In this document: positions 32,828 through 35,252 of the stretch, piece after piece | How positions within the stretch are numbered: position 1 is the first letter of the stretch | Layout of the letters: each line of letters opens with the position of its first letter | NCBI GenBank assembly: GCA_016184455.1 | Contig: JACPCS010000126.1 | Span: forward strand, 1-35,252 | From: Acidobacteriota bacterium | GTDB taxonomy: Bacteria > Acidobacteriota > Vicinamibacteria > Vicinamibacterales > UBA2999 | Reading direction: 5' to 3' | DNA: 35,252 nt | Made by a program: the position numbers and the translations under genes | Notes under the pieces: generated by a model | The model's input: the letters and a program-made list of their open reading frames with translations, nothing else | Database searches by the model: none | What the model was told of the DNA's origin: nothing

Positions 32828-33162
32828 ACCTCCGGAAAGATCTCGTCGCCGCCTCGGCGACGCCGCTCGTGCTCGCCATCCTCGCCGAGGGTGAGAGCTA
32901 CGGCTACGCCATCATCAAGCGCGTCAGCGAACTGTCCGGCGGGCATCTCAACTGGACCGACGGCATGCTGTATCCGGTGCTGCACCGGCTGGAGCGTCAT
33001 GGCCTCGTCGCGTCGAAGTGGGGATCGTCGGAGAGCGGCCGCCGCCGGAAGTACTACCACCTGACGACAGAAGGCCGCAGGGAGCTCGAGGCCGAGCGGA
33101 AACGGTGGCAGACCGTCGACCAGGCGCTGCACCGCATCTGGATGAAGGCCTGCCCCACATGA
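32824..33162 (+). CDS. PadR-family transcriptional repressor
   Basis: The product is 112 residues with the PadR winged-helix: MDLRKDLVAASATPLVLAIL, SYGYAIIKRVSELSGG, LNWTDGMLYPVLHRLERHGL, RRRKYYHLTTEGRREL. The short C-terminal helix (WQTVDQALHRIW) is the usual dimerisation element of the small PadR subfamily. It probably represses its own operon, given the inverted repeat over its promoter and start. The stop overlaps the start of the membrane protein gene as ATGA (33159-33162). The effector ligand is unknown. Confidence 0.93.
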   Translation: MDLRKDLVAASATPLVLAILAEGESYGYAIIKRVSELSGGHLNWTDGMLYPVLHRLERHGLVASKWGSSESGRRRKYYHLTTEGRRELEAERKRWQTVDQALHRIWMKACPT

Positions 33163-34535
33163 GCGCCGGACGCGACCACGCGCCGCTCGAAGAGCAGATC
33201 GGCCAGTGGCGCGCTTACCTGCGCCGGCGCCGCGCCATCAACGGGCCTGACGTCGAAGAGCTCGAAGCGCATCTGCGCGACCAGCTGGGTGCCCTCACTC
33301 AGGCGGGGCTGGTGGAGGATGAGGCGTTCCTGGTCGCCGTCAAGCGCATGGGCAGCCTGGACGCCCTCTCGCGCGAGTTCGCGCGCGAACACTCCGAGCG
33401 GTTGTGGAAGCAGCTCGTCATCGCTCCCGACGGCGACGCAGCACGCGAAACGGTCACCCATACCGAAACGCTCGTCGTGTGTGCCCTGGCTGCGTCCGCG
33501 GCGCTCGCGATCAAGATTCCCGCGCTCTTCGGCCTGCAGCTTGGCGACGACGCCGACCAGCCGTTCTATGCGCGCAACGCGAGCTTCTTCGTACTGCCGT
33601 TCCTCACGGGGTACTTCGTCTGGAAGCGCGGGATGGATCTGCGCCACTGCATATGGCTGGCGGTGCCGTTGATCGCCGCCGTCGCGGTCGTGAACACCGT
33701 TCCGTTCACTCGCGGCAGCGACACCGAGGCGCTGAGTGCGCTGCACCTGCCGATCGCGCTGTGGCTGGTCGTCGGCATCGCCTGCGCGGGCGGCCGCTGG
33801 TTCGAGGGCGGCGGGCGCATGGACTTCGTGCGCTTCTCGGGCGAGCTGTTCATCTACTACGTGCTCATCGCGCTTGGCGGCGGCGTGCTCACGGCGTTCA
33901 CGATGATGATGTTTGCTGCCATCGGTTTGAAACCGGAGTGGATCGCCGAGGATTGGCTGATCCCCTGCGGCGCGATGGGCGCGGTCATCGTCGGCTCGTG
34001 GCTGGTCGAGGCGAAGCAGAGCGTCATCGAGAACATGGCGCCCGTGCTCACGCGCCTGTTCACGCCGCTCTTCACCATCGTCCTGCTGGTGTTCCTGGCG
34101 ACGATGGCCTGGACTGGCCGCCCGATCGACATCCAGCGCAACGTGCTCATTGCGTTCGACCTGCTGCTGGTACTGGTGGTGGGCCTGGTGCTCTATTCCG
34201 CGTCGGCGCGCGATCCGGAGGCGCCGCCGAACCTGTTTGACGGCCTGCAGCTGCTGCTCATCATGAGCGCCCTCGTCGTCGACGCCGTGGCGCTTGCCGC
34301 CATCGCCTCACGCATCTCGGAGTTCGGCTTCACGCCGAACCGTGTCGCGGCGCTCGGGGAGAACCTGATCCTGCTGGTCAACCTTGCATGGTCGGCATGG
34401 CTCTACGCCGCGTTTCTACGCGTGGGTAAACAGTTTCGCGCGCTCGAGGCGTGGCAGACCACGTACCTGCCGGTGTATTCGATCTGGGCCGCGCTCGTTG
34501 TCGTGCTGTTCCCGCCGCTGTTCGCGTACGCCTGA
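33159..34535 (+). CDS. Permease-prefix-domain polytopic membrane protein
   Basis: The product is 458 residues. Residues 1-80 form a soluble helical domain (EEQIGQWRAYLRRRRAINGP, VEELEAHLRDQLGALTQAGL, EDEAFLVAVKRMGS) like the permease prefix domain placed before ADOP-type ABC permeases in acidobacteria. The rest has about 11 membrane segments (for example 102-125 and the terminal VYSIWAALVVVLFPPLFAYA) and shows no MacB/FtsX periplasmic domain, so it is not a standard permease; the C-terminal part (EFGFTPNRVAALGENLILLVNLAWS) recalls DUF4153-type proteins. It is coupled to PadR and probably the repressor's target. Function unknown. Confidence 0.8.
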   Translation: MSAGRDHAPLEEQIGQWRAYLRRRRAINGPDVEELEAHLRDQLGALTQAGLVEDEAFLVAVKRMGSLDALSREFAREHSERLWKQLVIAPDGDAARETVTHTETLVVCALAASAALAIKIPALFGLQLGDDADQPFYARNASFFVLPFLTGYFVWKRGMDLRHCIWLAVPLIAAVAVVNTVPFTRGSDTEALSALHLPIALWLVVGIACAGGRWFEGGGRMDFVRFSGELFIYYVLIALGGGVLTAFTMMMFAAIGLKPEWIAEDWLIPCGAMGAVIVGSWLVEAKQSVIENMAPVLTRLFTPLFTIVLLVFLATMAWTGRPIDIQRNVLIAFDLLLVLVVGLVLYSASARDPEAPPNLFDGLQLLLIMSALVVDAVALAAIASRISEFGFTPNRVAALGENLILLVNLAWSAWLYAAFLRVGKQFRALEAWQTTYLPVYSIWAALVVVLFPPLFAYA

Positions 34536-34805
34536 AGATTGGGCTGCGGCCTGGCGGCCGTACAGGCGCATCTCTTTGCCGTCGGCCAGCACCACCCTCT
34601 CGAGCCTGATGATCTTCCTTGAACAGCATTGTCAGTCGGGATTTACTGCACGATTGCAACCGCCCAGACGCATCAGACGCGCCCCCTCGGTTACTCGTCT
34701 GCGTTCTCAGGAAGCACAATCTCCCCTCTGCATATGAGGAACTTGTGCGACGCGCCGACGCACAACGCATGTCGCCGCCGAACGGATGCACACGTCCGCT
34801 GGCCG
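34536..34805. other. Convergent intergenic region without a supported gene
   Basis: This stretch separates two convergent genes. On the minus strand, bases near 34545-34625 encode a plausible-looking peptide (KIIRLERVVLADGKEMRLYG) closed off by an upstream TGA, which could be a decayed gene fragment. No clear terminator with a T-run was seen. Confidence 0.4.
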
Positions 34806-35252
34806 CTACGCGATAATGCCCTTCCGAACCGCATAGAGCACGATCTCGGCCGTGCTGTGCAGATTGAGTTTCTGCATCAGATTCGCCCGATGGGTCTCGA
34901 CGGTCGAGAGCCCCACGTTGAGCTGGGTGGCCACCTCCTTGTTGGAGCGTCCTTCGGCGAGCAACTGGAGGACTTCTTTCTCCCGGTCGGTCAGTAAGTC
35001 AAAGGAATCCGTCAGGCCTCGCGCCTGCAGTCGCCGGACGTAGTCTTCGACGAGTACGGCCGTCACGGCTGGACTGAAGAACGGTTTCCCTGAGGCGACG
35101 GCACGCACAGCCGGGAGAAGGTCCTCGTCGGTCGCGCTCTTGAGCAGGTAGGCGCGGGCACCCGCCGCGAGGGCCCGAATGATGTAGGACTCGTCGGCAT
35201 GCATGCTGAGGATGATCACGCCCGGCGGCCTCTCGAGCTTCTGTGTACGAGC
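34806..35252 (-). CDS. NarL/LuxR-type response regulator, 5' end missing (runs off window)
   Basis: The last 148 residues are present; the frame is open to the window end. The visible receiver part has IILSMHADESYIIRALAAGA and RAYLLKSATDEDLLPAVRAV, with the conserved Lys of the receiver (LLKS) in place; the phosphorylated Asp lies outside the window. The LuxR helix-turn-helix is complete: LTDREKEVLQLLAEGRSNKE, VATQLNVGLSTVETHRANLM. It is a DNA-binding regulator paired with a sensor kinase that may lie beyond the window. The gene converges on the PadR-linked membrane protein. Confidence 0.92.
   Translation of the reverse strand, partial: ARTQKLERPPGVIILSMHADESYIIRALAAGARAYLLKSATDEDLLPAVRAVASGKPFFSPAVTAVLVEDYVRRLQARGLTDSFDLLTDREKEVLQLLAEGRSNKEVATQLNVGLSTVETHRANLMQKLNLHSTAEIVLYAVRKGIIA

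Noticed and set aside
34545..34625. Peptide-like frame KIIRLERVVLADGKEMRLYG on the minus strand between two convergent genes
   Set aside because: A stop codon lies a few codons upstream and the frame runs into the convergent gene, so it is at most a decayed remnant. I report only the region.

Overview
This GC-rich 35 kb window most likely comes from a soil or sediment acidobacterium of the Vicinamibacteria type. That assignment is inference. It rests on the many secreted proteins with DUF6152 or '(P/A)DGxPxLxGIW' motifs, stand-alone secreted c-type cytochrome fusions, a PadR gene translationally coupled to a permease-prefix membrane protein, and high G+C. No rRNA, tRNA, CRISPR array, insertion sequence or phage integrase was seen.

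Region 1 (1-13980) is a periplasmic redox and catabolic region. It holds a cytochrome c/PQQ propeller dehydrogenase followed by a truncated secreted ORF; a secreted diheme cytochrome; a five-gene minus-strand block (cytochrome/Vgb-type propeller fusion, Tat-exported epoxide-hydrolase-like enzyme, two paralogous secreted proteins of unknown function, DUF6152 protein); a metallo-beta-lactamase-fold protein with altered metal ligands; and a second minus-strand operon with a secreted unknown, a DUF6152 protein and the two subunits of an isoquinoline 1-oxidoreductase-like molybdenum hydroxylase. A hairpin with an 11-bp perfect stem occurs three times here. Two copies sit in the same orientation and at nearly the same distance upstream of a sigma70-like promoter that drives a secreted cytochrome gene.

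Region 2 (about 14050-20946) is mixed housekeeping: dapD and dapE of lysine/diaminopimelate synthesis, with the dapD start codon inside a stem-loop; a small ParE/RelE-like protein; a membrane-anchored alpha/beta hydrolase; a small membrane protein; an orphan ModA-like binding protein; a Cys/His-rich 68-residue protein; and a sigma54 activator with a degenerate receiver domain.

Region 3 (21172-32696) is the main point of interest: ten tightly packed plus-strand genes, most overlapping or separated by under 25 bases. They encode a DUF3467 protein, a cytoplasmic subtilisin-type protease, three large proteins I do not recognise, two small acidic proteins, a protein that looks like a trypco2-HhH-IPT fusion, a DUF4056 protein with a long disordered N-terminus, and a protein with a caspase-like (clan CD) His/Cys dyad. 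Two different proteases together with a protease-associated domain suggest an undescribed proteolytic conflict, defence or signalling system. The sigma54 activator immediately upstream may control it.

Region 4 (32784-35252) contains an apparently autoregulated PadR repressor with its start codon inside its own operator, a coupled polytopic membrane protein, and the C-terminal part of a NarL/LuxR response regulator that runs off the window.
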